Below, piece after piece: positions 1-6,720 of a DNA stretch of 6,843 nt (its first letter is position 1; each line of letters begins with the position of its first letter). The translations under genes and the position numbers were made by a program. The notes below the pieces were generated by a model, which was not told where the DNA came from, searched no databases, and saw only the letters and a list, made by a program, of their open reading frames with translations. This DNA is from an uncultured Bacteroidota bacterium (GTDB taxonomy: Bacteria; Bacteroidota; Bacteroidia; Chitinophagales; Chitinophagaceae): assembly GCA_903929655.1 (NCBI GenBank), contig CAIYVS010000064.1:1-6843 (forward strand), given 5' to 3'.

Positions 1-1068
1 GCAATTTGCAATTATGACAGGTACCCACTTAAAAATAAAAGTAAAGCCATAAAGCATATGCTTTTGTTCCTGCAATACATAGATACACTTGTCAGAGATA
101 CAACTGTTGTAACTATCAGGTCTGAAAAAATAAGAAAAATATTTACAGGTGACCAGTACAGAAGATACATAGATATACTTGCAGAGTTGAACATCATAAC
201 AAGAGTGCCCTACCCTGACGGAAAGTTTTTTGAACTGACAAAAAGATATTGCCAGTACAGAATACACAATCAATACCTGACAGATAGCTTGTGCCTGGTA
301 CTGTTCAAAAAAGATAAAAGCATCAAATTCATTACGGATCGCAAGTATCCTACCAAATTTGAAAATACCATCAAGAACATGGATTGCAACTTTGCCGAAG
401 CTATAAAGGACGAATTCAAACATATCAGCATATTTGATGCCGGAGAAAATTGTCTAAGGGTTAGATTGTCACGCTTGTTTGCATTGAATAATGAAAGGTT
501 CATTAAAAAAGGAGATAAGGTGGACAGGGTATATACATCATTTTCTAACCTGTCAAAAATAAGCCGAAAACATTTACATATTAACAATAACAGGCTTCAT
601 GACATTGATATTAAGAACTGCCAGCCTTTGTTACTTTGCTATTTACTCCGTCAATTAAATATGGGAGTAGATAAGAATTACATAAAAGACTGCGAAGCAG
701 GCAATGTATATGAACGGTTTATTACAGCGCAACGTAATAGGGATATGGTAAAAGATGATCTGTATGCTTCCATCTATTTTGATTTCAAAGCTAAGCGAGC
801 CATTGCCATTGAGTTTAAGGCTATATACCCGCTTACCTGCCAATCATTAGAGATATTAGATACTGATACTGTCACCTTAGCATCCAAACTACAAAACATC
901 GAGGCAAGCATATTCAACAACATTACACCTAAAAAAAGTAAATATTACTTTACCCTGTTTGATGCAATATATTTTTCAGATAAAGCGGATATACAAGACC
1001 TGATAGAACAACTATATGAAAAGTTTGCCGTGTATGCATTAACTCCACGGCTTTCTATAAACTGCTGA
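1..1068 (+). CDS. Partial winged-helix plus family-A-polymerase-like palm protein (putative replication protein of a mobile element)
   Basis: The reading frame is open from base 1 to the TGA at 1066-1068, so the gene probably begins outside the window. The first in-frame ATG is at 58 (336 residues from there), but the 19 codons before it look like part of the same helix (PLKNKSKAIKH). Numbering from that Met, residues about 20-70 resemble a winged helix (EKIRKIF, YRRYIDILAELNIITRV, YCQYRI). Residues 157-190 read RVYTSFSNLSK...HDIDIKNCQP, which resembles polymerase motif A with D184. R228 and K232 (RDMVK) are placed like motif B, and LFDAIYF (299-305, D302) like motif C, where family A enzymes normally have His-Asp. 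I have a general memory of uncharacterised proteins from Bacteroidota and phages with this 'T/S-N-L...DI.N.QP...' pattern. The assignment is motif-based inference; a Rep or primase-like role is possible, and catalysis is unproven. It converges on the minus-strand operon and is probably a different module. Confidence 0.6.
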   Translation, partial: AICNYDRYPLKNKSKAIKHMLLFLQYIDTLVRDTTVVTIRSEKIRKIFTGDQYRRYIDILAELNIITRVPYPDGKFFELTKRYCQYRIHNQYLTDSLCLVLFKKDKSIKFITDRKYPTKFENTIKNMDCNFAEAIKDEFKHISIFDAGENCLRVRLSRLFALNNERFIKKGDKVDRVYTSFSNLSKISRKHLHINNNRLHDIDIKNCQPLLLCYLLRQLNMGVDKNYIKDCEAGNVYERFITAQRNRDMVKDDLYASIYFDFKAKRAIAIEFKAIYPLTCQSLEILDTDTVTLASKLQNIEASIFNNITPKKSKYYFTLFDAIYFSDKADIQDLIEQLYEKFAVYALTPRLSINC

Positions 1069-1073
1069 TAGGT

Positions 1074-1135
1074 CAAACCAGTTAATAAAAACCCTTTGCT
1101 TTTGTCAGCCCTTCATGTTTTTATTAACCCGTTTG
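1074..1135. repeat. Inverted repeat, 19-nt arms, just after the polymerase-like gene
   Basis: Arms 1074-1092 and 1117-1135 are reverse complements except at two positions. The inner 12 bases are perfect (GTTAATAAAAAC against GTTTTTATTAAC). The loop is 24 bases. It begins 6 bp after the stop codon. A loop this long and arms this AT-rich make a poor intrinsic terminator, so a protein-binding, origin or recombination site is an alternative, but nothing here proves one. Confidence 0.6.
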
Positions 1136-1149
1136 TTTGCTATCTGATT

Positions 1150-1198
1150 AACAGGTTCAAAGTAAGTGCTTAAAAAGCACCTGCTTTGAACCTGTTTT
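1150..1198 (+). terminator. Strong hairpin, candidate terminator of the plus-strand gene
   Basis: Arms 1150-1171 and 1175-1196 pair over 22 positions with two mismatches around an AAA loop. The outer 13 bases (AACAGGTTCAAAG) pair perfectly. The right arm runs into TTTT (1195-1198), a short U tract. The hairpin lies 81 bp after the stop of the polymerase-like gene, so termination of that transcript is the simplest reading. No U tract follows on the minus strand, so it is less likely to serve the converging operon. Its unusual length, and the inverted repeat immediately before it, leave an origin or recombination function open. Confidence 0.5.
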
Positions 1199-1495
1199 GA
1201 TTGCGGGGAATAGTAGTAAAAACATCATTTGATATTATATTGCATTTAATATAAAAACGGGTACTTAAAATTAGACGACCGGGCAACGGGGAATATATTC
1301 ATATCATTTTACGCCCAGATGCGCCCAAATCGCACCGGATTGTCAAGGAATGTGCATTTTTACTCTTAATGAATATGTATAATAGCAATTAAGTGGAAAC
1401 ACAAGCTAAAAATGCTATCACCTGACACTGGCGGTCGTATTTGAGTTATGGTATAACAAACAATGCATTAGCAAATTGACAATGTTTACTAATCG
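1199..1495. other. Intergenic gap between convergent genes, no gene found
   Basis: About 300 bp with no convincing coding frame on either strand. The best plus-strand stretch, ending at the TAA near 1370, is only about 30 codons and has no recognisable content. A small AT-only hairpin (TTATATT/AATATAA, 1235-1254) is the only structure seen. The segment 1310-1345 is locally richer in GC than its surroundings. I see no tRNA and no clear terminator for the minus-strand operon ending at 1496. Confidence 0.5.
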
Positions 1496-2314
1496 CTATT
1501 TGTATCCAAAATAGTCATAATACCATTTATACTTGCTTTTTATCCAATCGCAAACATCTTTGCCTAGTACTTGAAGAGCATCCGAAGGTTTCATTTCCAG
1601 TTTTGGGCGTATGGTATGCAAATCCCCAATGCCATAAACGGCATCATCTTCCTGCGTAACTTGTTCTATATTACTAAAGTCAAATTTCGGCTGCTCCAAT
1701 TCCAGAAATTCATAGACCCGTTTCATTTCCATTTCAGGATAGAGGCATAGGGATTCATATTTTACAAACAATAACTTTTGATCTATCCCTTGTCTGATAG
1801 CTTCCGAAAGCCTTTCTACCGCCAGTCCAATAGGTGGTGTATTAAACCAAATATCTACACGCTTGGGAGTGCTAGTACCCTGCATATTAGCATGGTTTAC
1901 TATTGGATTTGCTTTATGTGGCGCTTCACGGAATTTCTTCTCCATTGAAGCAATAATATCAGTAAGGTTACGTACCAAGCATATTATTTTAGGTTTAGGA
2001 TAAAAGCTATCAATAAAACCATAGTGAGCAAAGTGACCTCTTGATTTATCAAGTACGAATGGCTTTTCTGTAATAGCATTGTAATATCCTTGTACACCCT
2101 CTCTGCAAAATCCTAAAAATGCCTTTTTCATCAACTCGGCATCTTGAGCCTTAAATTCGGCACTTTCAGTATAATTATTACGGGCCGCATAAATTAGCTC
2201 TAACATACCAGAGGTTGGTGTGACATAAAAACGCTCGTCCTGGCTCATTAAGTTTTGAAATACCGTGCTACCAACACGAGGAAGTGAGGATTGAAAAAAT
2301 ATTTTTTGTACCAT
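1496..2314 (-). CDS. PAPS-dependent sulfotransferase family protein
   Basis: The 272-residue product should transfer a sulfuryl group from PAPS, most plausibly to a hydroxyl on a sugar or other surface molecule; the acceptor cannot be read from sequence. The N-terminal strand and 5'-phosphosulfate loop are clear (FFQSSLPRVGST, residues 6-17). The 3'-phosphate site is clear as LVRNLTDIIAS (113-123) with R115 and S123 in the expected spacing. VKYESL (184-189) matches the conserved strand and glutamate late in the fold. Length and motif order suit a complete single-domain soluble enzyme, with no signal peptide or membrane segment, so it acts in the cytoplasm. It is last in the minus-strand operon, 35 bp after the methyltransferase. 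From memory, sulfotransferases with this opening (FFQSSLPR.GST...TPTSG) are common in marine viral contigs, hence a possible phage link. Confidence 0.9.
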   Translation of the reverse strand: MVQKIFFQSSLPRVGSTVFQNLMSQDERFYVTPTSGMLELIYAARNNYTESAEFKAQDAELMKKAFLGFCREGVQGYYNAITEKPFVLDKSRGHFAHYGFIDSFYPKPKIICLVRNLTDIIASMEKKFREAPHKANPIVNHANMQGTSTPKRVDIWFNTPPIGLAVERLSEAIRQGIDQKLLFVKYESLCLYPEMEMKRVYEFLELEQPKFDFSNIEQVTQEDDAVYGIGDLHTIRPKLEMKPSDALQVLGKDVCDWIKSKYKWYYDYFGYK

Positions 2315-2349
2315 TTTAAATGACAGATTAAATAATAGTTGATTGGGTG

Positions 2350-3024
2350 TTATCTTTTTACATAAATTGTGTTTGCCTCATAATCAGGTACATTTATTTC
2401 AAAAGAAGAATGCAATTCTTTGAAACCATAGGAAAATAATAACTTATCAATGTCGGCTTTCAAAGTATGCCCTTGATAATATGGCTGCAAGCCAACCTCT
2501 GTCATAATGATTCTCGTATTGTTTAGCATCTTTTTTGCTCCCTGCAATACTAATAATTCCGAACCTTGCGCATCCATCCAAATGATATCAATGTGTTTGA
2601 TTTTATTTTCTTCACACCATTTGTCTAATGTAGTTGCCCGAACCTTTATTTCTTTTTGATTTAAGTTCTGACCAAACATCGTACCATTTTTACCTTCTAC
2701 AAATCTGAACATTGATGAAGCTCCTATATTTGGCACAGAACTTTGGTTGGCATCCACTGGGAAAAAGGGAATTTCGCCCACCTCATTACTCAGGGCAATA
2801 TTATGCACCTTTATTCGTTTCTTCTTTTTATCATCAACAGCATTTAGGTTAGCTATACATAAATCGAATGACTCCGGAACGGGTTCAAATGCATTAATTT
2901 TGGCATTGTCAAAAATGGACGCAAACTCAATACTTTGTTTGAGGTGCCAACTACCTATATCTAATATTTGTTTTACATTTTCAATAGCCGCTTCCTGCAG
3001 AAATTTCAACCTGCCGGCGACCAT
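2350..3024 (-). CDS. FkbM-type SAM-dependent methyltransferase
   Basis: This 224-residue protein matches the FkbM family of O-methyltransferases, which often methylate sugars or polyketide hydroxyls. Visible features in order are: SAM-binding motif I as ILDIGSW (20-26), the acidic ribose-contacting end of strand 2 as FEPVPES (46-52), the VRATTLDKW segment (128-136), the family signature IDIIWMDAQGSELLVLQGA (145-163), and TEVG (175-178). The C-terminal ADIDKLLFSYGF segment also fits. No signal peptide is present, so it is cytoplasmic. ATG 3024 is the only in-frame ATG. The frame is nevertheless open upstream to about 3112 inside the glycosyltransferase gene, which matters for the slippage site described separately. 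It sits 29 bp after the glycosyltransferase and 35 bp before the sulfotransferase. A joint role in glycan tailoring is inferred from this order; the substrate is unknown. Confidence 0.88.
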   Translation of the reverse strand: MVAGRLKFLQEAAIENVKQILDIGSWHLKQSIEFASIFDNAKINAFEPVPESFDLCIANLNAVDDKKKKRIKVHNIALSNEVGEIPFFPVDANQSSVPNIGASSMFRFVEGKNGTMFGQNLNQKEIKVRATTLDKWCEENKIKHIDIIWMDAQGSELLVLQGAKKMLNNTRIIMTEVGLQPYYQGHTLKADIDKLLFSYGFKELHSSFEINVPDYEANTIYVKR

Positions 3025-3053
3025 GCTATTTTTTTTCTGTTCATCACCAATTC

Positions 3054-3983
3054 TTATACTAAGCTCTGAGCAGTTTTTTTTTTCAAATTGGCATCCACAG
3101 CCCCAATTTTTTCAGATTTTAGTGCCTCTATTATTTCATCTACATTGAAAATTTCATCCTCTGAATTGTAACAAAACTCAACAGGCTGACCGGAAATATT
3201 ATATTTTCCAAATAATGAATGTCTTAATTCAGGCTTAATTGTCGGTGGATTGGCAACAATATTGGTATGGATGTCATAACCAAACTGCGAAGGCAAGTTC
3301 CCTATCCAGCATACCACAGATGGCATGTTCAGGGCTGCAGCAGTATGCTGAGCAAAACTGTCAATAAACAAACGTTTGGAGCTCATTGAAATCAATGTAG
3401 CAATAGCTCTGAACTCCATCTGCACGGACGTTGTATTCTGAAGAGCAAATTGGTCTTCCCTCCGGATATGAACTACCTGATAATCTTTGGCAAAATAATT
3501 TACAATCTTTTGTGCAACACCAATTGGCATATCACGGTACCAAGAATACTTGTTTGGCTGGTTTTGTGCCCCCCCGTTGGTCTGAATGACCATTATAGGT
3601 TTGTCTGAACCAAAACTCTTACCAAAAAACGAAAGCTCACGACTATTGAGATGCAGTTCCGGCAGTTCCCCATTATATTTTATCCCAAACATCTCACACC
3701 ATACCTTTATCAAGTGTCCTTTTTGGGCTATGAAATCCGTTTCCATGTACGGATTGTGAAGCATCATCTTTACATGTTGTCCATCAATATTGTCTGACCA
3801 GAAATAGTTGAGATTATTATAATTGAGAGCTTTGTCCACGTACGGGCTACAAAGAAAAACTTCCGGGTACCCTGTAATGACTATCAGCTTGTCGTTAGGG
3901 TATTGTGCTTTGATAGCCTTACAAACGGCGGTAGCGGCAATGTTCTTACCTATTCCACCATCAATCTGGAAAATAATATTCAT
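3054..3983 (-). CDS. GT9/heptosyltransferase-like glycosyltransferase
   Basis: This 309-residue protein looks like a GT-B enzyme of the ADP-heptose transferase (GT9) type. The N-terminal strand and glycine loop are NIIFQIDGGIGKNIAAT (2-18), equivalent to the GALGD loop of heptosyltransferases. The second domain begins near PIMVIQTNGG (129-138). The segment LFIDSFAQHTAAALNMPSVV (205-224), followed by CWIG, matches the conserved donor-site pattern D-S-(x)n-H-AAAL-x-P-V. Donor and acceptor sugars are not evident. No signal peptide or transmembrane helix is seen, so it acts in the cytoplasm or at the inner face of the membrane. It follows the NHL/T9SS gene by 39 bp and precedes the methyltransferase. 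It holds a G7 tract (3569-3575, coding strand) and an A10 tract near the 3' end. The weaker point is the exact family; a related GT-B clan is possible. Confidence 0.75.
   Translation of the reverse strand: MNIIFQIDGGIGKNIAATAVCKAIKAQYPNDKLIVITGYPEVFLCSPYVDKALNYNNLNYFWSDNIDGQHVKMMLHNPYMETDFIAQKGHLIKVWCEMFGIKYNGELPELHLNSRELSFFGKSFGSDKPIMVIQTNGGAQNQPNKYSWYRDMPIGVAQKIVNYFAKDYQVVHIRREDQFALQNTTSVQMEFRAIATLISMSSKRLFIDSFAQHTAAALNMPSVVCWIGNLPSQFGYDIHTNIVANPPTIKPELRHSLFGKYNISGQPVEFCYNSEDEIFNVDEIIEALKSEKIGAVDANLKKKTAQSLV
3074..3083 (-). promoter_or_regulatory. A10 slippery tract, possible -1 frameshift into the methyltransferase frame
   Basis: On the coding strand the last codons of the glycosyltransferase read TTG AAA AAA AAA ACT, giving ten A in a row. 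The reading includes an A AAA AAA heptamer in the zero frame, the classic form for -1 ribosomal slippage. RNA-polymerase slippage on A10 is also possible. After a -1 shift the frame continues NCSELSIRIGDEQ, and on through the methyltransferase ATG at 3024 with no stop. A second A tract (A8, 3029-3036) lies just before that ATG. I did not find a stimulatory hairpin. The tract could equally be neutral in AT-rich DNA. Confidence 0.35.
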
Positions 3984-4022
3984 CGGGTTTGCTATTTTGT
4001 AGAGTATTTATAGGACTAATAG

Positions 4023-5390
4023 TTATTGTTTAATTACTTTCTTAAATACCTTCTCTTTTTTGTCATTTGTTAACTGAAGATAATAAATGCCAGGAGATAA
4101 TTCGCCAAGATCAAGAGCGTTGTGCAGCATAGTCAACAAGCCGTGTTGCACCACAATACCTAAAGAGTTCAAAAGATTATATTCAGTAGTTGATTTAACA
4201 TTTTCCAAATACAAAATATTTGTAACTGGATTAGGATGGATTATAAAATTAGTTACAAATGTATTGTTGTTAATATAAGCAGATGTGTCATGATTTATTG
4301 TATCTGCAAATTTCACACATGATGAGTCATAAATTACAACACGAATGCGATTGTTAGCTTCATCAGCAATGAATACATTACCACATTTATCAATCGCAAC
4401 ACCCTCTGGGTGCCATATATGTGCAAAAATAGCAGGTCCGTTATCGCCACCATATGCTGCAGTTCCATCACCAGCAATCGTATGTATTATTCCACTAGTG
4501 TCAATTTTTCGGATTCGATTGTTGCTATAATCGGCAATAAATAGATTCCCGTATTTGTCAAAATCGAGTGCCCATGGGTCGATATTTGCAGAATCAGCGT
4601 GCATCCCATCTCCGTTATATATTCCATTACCGGTGCCCGCTATGGTTGTAATAATTCCTGTATTGATATTTACTTTGCGTATTTTGTAATTACTGCCAAA
4701 ATATAAATTACCAATAGAGTCCGTACAGATTGCATAATCTGATTTAATTTCTGCCGAATCTGCCGGGCCATTATCACCCGTATCACCCCCCGTCCCATTA
4801 CCAGCAACTGTTGTGATAATACCCGCGGTGTCAATCTTTCGAATTCTAGCATAAACAATAATATAAATATTGTGGTGCTTGTCAATAGTTATACCCGAAG
4901 GATCCATTCCGGCAGACAATGCTGGAATATTTTCGCCATTATATATGGTACTACCAGTACCTCCTATTGTATATATAATGCCAGTTGACTTATCAACCTT
5001 GCGTACTCTATTATAAACATAGTCAACAAAATATATATTGCCAGCTTCATCCACAATTGTTCCTTCAGGGTGTATTTTAGCATTAGTAGCTAAACCGCTA
5101 TCTCCGCTGTATCCGGGAATTCCATTGCCAGCAATAGTTGTAATAATCCCTGCTGTATCAACCATTCTAATTCTGGGGCTGGAATAGTCTTCAATAAAAT
5201 ATAAATTCCCAACGGCGTCAAAGGAGCAAAATGCAGGCAATGGGACCTTACCTGCTGTCGCTGGTCCTCCGTCACCTAATCCACCAGAACCTCCACCAGC
5301 AAAATTTGCTATATTTTGAGCGAGTAAAACATTATTGCTTAACAGGGCGAAAACGACAAAACAAACATATGCGATTTTTTTTTGAACCAT
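4023..5390 (-). CDS. Secreted NHL-repeat beta-propeller protein with T9SS C-terminal sorting domain
   Basis: The 455-residue product is exported and probably bound to the cell surface or released. Residues 1-24 form a Sec signal peptide (charged QKK, hydrophobic core, likely cut near LLAQ). Residues about 27-353 hold six repeats of about 50-57 residues with the pattern IAGxGxxxYxGDxGxA...PxGxxxDxxGNxYxxDxxxNRIRKVD, typical of NHL repeats and likely one six-bladed propeller. Residues about 381-455 are a type IX sorting domain: NFIIHPNPVTNILYLE, then LGELSPGIYYLQLTND and a basic end (VFKKVIKQ). This domain directs outer-membrane translocation and often attachment to an anionic lipopolysaccharide. 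NHL propellers bind proteins, RNA or glycans, and the ligand here is unknown. Codons 3-6 contain an A9 run (5375-5383), a possible on/off slippage site. The gene follows the repeat protein by 34 bp. Its repeats vary and are not exact DNA copies. Confidence 0.9.
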   Translation of the reverse strand: MVQKKIAYVCFVVFALLSNNVLLAQNIANFAGGGSGGLGDGGPATAGKVPLPAFCSFDAVGNLYFIEDYSSPRIRMVDTAGIITTIAGNGIPGYSGDSGLATNAKIHPEGTIVDEAGNIYFVDYVYNRVRKVDKSTGIIYTIGGTGSTIYNGENIPALSAGMDPSGITIDKHHNIYIIVYARIRKIDTAGIITTVAGNGTGGDTGDNGPADSAEIKSDYAICTDSIGNLYFGSNYKIRKVNINTGIITTIAGTGNGIYNGDGMHADSANIDPWALDFDKYGNLFIADYSNNRIRKIDTSGIIHTIAGDGTAAYGGDNGPAIFAHIWHPEGVAIDKCGNVFIADEANNRIRVVIYDSSCVKFADTINHDTSAYINNNTFVTNFIIHPNPVTNILYLENVKSTTEYNLLNSLGIVVQHGLLTMLHNALDLGELSPGIYYLQLTNDKKEKVFKKVIKQ

Positions 5391-5424
5391 AACTGACTTT
5401 CCATTTATATCTTCTTTTCAAAAA

Positions 5425-6600
5425 CTATGCAATCCAGACCTGACATCTAGCACCTATTTTAACAAAATAAAGCCCTCCAGGAGGAATAGTTGCTGGAGGA
5501 GCACAGGTAAGATTATTTCCGTTTTGCATTGACGTTGCTACAAAATTGTTAGACCAGAAATGACAACCTAGTGTGTTAGCGGCAATGTTACATCCCCAAA
5601 TACCAGTATACGCGAAACCTTGATCGTTGTTACAACAACCTCCAAGTATAGCTGAATAATCACCCGAAACTGTATTACAACAACCTCCAAGAATGGATGC
5701 GTAATTGGAAGAAATACAGTTACCCGTACCACCGCCAATTGTATTGTATCTACTAGTACCAGAAATACAGTTACTGCCACCACCAAGAATCGAAGAGTAT
5801 TCTCCAGAAATTGTATTTAGTGACCCTCCACCCACAAATGAAAATTGGGAAGTACCAGAAAGCACCTCGTTTGCACATCCGCCCACAACAACTCCCGTAT
5901 CACCACAAACATGATTACCATGCCCCCCGCCTACAAAAGAATATGTATTATTTATTACGTTCTGTTTTCCACCACCCACAAATGAATAGCAACTTGAAAC
6001 AGTATTATTTGTGCCGCTTTGTATTCCAGAATAATTTCCATCAACAACATTTTGTGATCCCGCACCAATAATGCTATAATTTGATGCAGAACATATTGTA
6101 TTGAATGCTCCACCGTTGATAAAATTGTATTGGCTACCTTGAATATAGTTGCAATAACCTGCTATAATAGCATTTGCAACACCGTCAGAACTGACAAAAC
6201 AACTATGTCCCGGGTCACAACAACAGGCAATTAAATTTTGCTGACCAGATATTATTGTGTTATGATGGCAGGCAAATATGTAATTGTCACAACCATTGAT
6301 TATTGAGTTCTTTCCAAAATATGCACTGCTTGACCCAGCACTGCATATAATATTTCCTGCACCATTGCCAACAAAATTCTGAAACCCATTGCCAATGCAG
6401 TTTGTATAGCCACTTCCCATAAAACCATACTGACCACAATTTACATTACTGTAACCCGAAACCGTGCCATTAAAACACTGAGCGGTTACATGTCCGCAGC
6501 CACCTAAAATGGAATTGTAAGTACCACTAATAGTGCCTGAATTGATCCTAAACGAATCCCCGGTACTGGGGTTACAAAAAATACAGAATGTAGAGGGCAT
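5425..6600 (-). CDS. Cys-rich beta-helix-like repeat protein, fibre or surface-adhesin-like
   Basis: The 391-residue product is mostly degenerate 15-17-residue repeats (about residues 20-340) of the form Y-S-x-[IV]-x-G-G-[GC]-x-x-N-x-[IV]-x-[GS]. Examples are YSFVGGGKQNVINN (205-218), YSSILGGGSNCISG (268-281) and YASILGGCCNTVSG (300-313). The pattern recalls the stacked beta turns of YadA-like trimeric heads and the 'GGG..N.ASG.YS' repeats of viral and bacterial fibre proteins. There is no signal peptide, coiled coil, membrane anchor or T9SS domain. The C-terminus (FVATSMQ..., ending GLYFVKIGARCQVWIA) is a short non-repeat cap. I count 28 Cys, with CC or CCC groups, but only 3 Lys and 3 Arg. 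ATG 6600 is the only in-frame ATG after the upstream stop, and it has no Shine-Dalgarno. It opens the five-gene operon. A phage tail-fibre or capsid-decoration role fits the missing signal peptide; a cellular adhesin exported by another route is the alternative. Confidence 0.75.
   Translation of the reverse strand: MPSTFCIFCNPSTGDSFRINSGTISGTYNSILGGCGHVTAQCFNGTVSGYSNVNCGQYGFMGSGYTNCIGNGFQNFVGNGAGNIICSAGSSSAYFGKNSIINGCDNYIFACHHNTIISGQQNLIACCCDPGHSCFVSSDGVANAIIAGYCNYIQGSQYNFINGGAFNTICSASNYSIIGAGSQNVVDGNYSGIQSGTNNTVSSCYSFVGGGKQNVINNTYSFVGGGHGNHVCGDTGVVVGGCANEVLSGTSQFSFVGGGSLNTISGEYSSILGGGSNCISGTSRYNTIGGGTGNCISSNYASILGGCCNTVSGDYSAILGGCCNNDQGFAYTGIWGCNIAANTLGCHFWSNNFVATSMQNGNNLTCAPPATIPPGGLYFVKIGARCQVWIA
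5630..5691 (-). repeat. 17-bp direct repeat with 45-bp period inside the repeat protein gene
   Basis: The 17-mer TTACAACAACCTCCAAG (plus strand) occurs exactly at 5630-5646 and 5675-5691. This is 45 bp apart, one protein repeat of 15 residues (it encodes LGGCCN). These are the best-conserved DNA copies in the array, which suggests a recent unit duplication. Elsewhere the array is conserved mainly at the protein level. Confidence 0.7.
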
Positions 6601-6692
6601 AAATGGAAAATTGAATAGATTAAGAATAGGATTGAGACATAAATATAAATATGTATTTTTTTAAAACCAAATTAATTTATTATGAAAGAGCC

Positions 6693-6720
6693 ATATAAAT
6701 AAAATATTTTTTATTTATAT
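6693..6720. repeat. AT-only perfect inverted repeat overlapping a stop codon
   Basis: Arms 6693-6704 and 6709-6720 (ATATAAATAAAA and its complement) pair perfectly over 12 bp around a TATT loop. The element overlaps the stop codon of the right-edge gene (6715-6717). It lies in the 114-bp gap before the five-gene operon, whose remainder (6601-6692) is AT-rich without other clear structure. It could act as a weak terminator or attenuator on the minus strand, but a stem with no G or C and no clear U tract makes that uncertain. Confidence 0.45.

Noticed and set aside
270..587. Minus-strand open frame of 105 codons opposite the polymerase-like gene
   Set aside because: It is antisense to a longer, motif-bearing frame and has no protein-like features.
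1081..1128. The GTTAATAAAAAC inverted repeat considered as an integron attC site
   Set aside because: The arms do not give the GTTRRRY/RYYYAAC core pair, and no integrase or cassette array is present.
1204..1295. The 9-mer CGGGGAATA at 1204, 1287 and again at 6834, considered as attachment-site or direct-repeat ends
   Set aside because: Short repeats of this size are expected by chance in a window of this length, and no flanking sequence is shared.
2747..3148. Plus-strand open frame of 133 codons opposite the methyltransferase
   Set aside because: It is antisense to a clear FkbM gene with its motifs intact; the translation is low-complexity Phe/Ser/Leu-rich with no recognisable domain.
1496..5390. 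Shared MVQK start of the sulfotransferase and the propeller protein, considered as a common leader
   Set aside because: Similarity ends after four or five residues; one is a signal peptide and the other the first strand of an enzyme, so this is coincidence.
5811..6071. Plus-strand open frames opposite the repeat protein
   Set aside because: Their Pro/His-rich repeats are the reverse reading of the YSxVGGG units, so they are shadows of the array.
6668..6675. TTAATTTG on the minus strand as a promoter for the five-gene operon
   Set aside because: It has one mismatch to TAnnTTTG and no TTG-type upstream partner at the usual distance; too weak to annotate.
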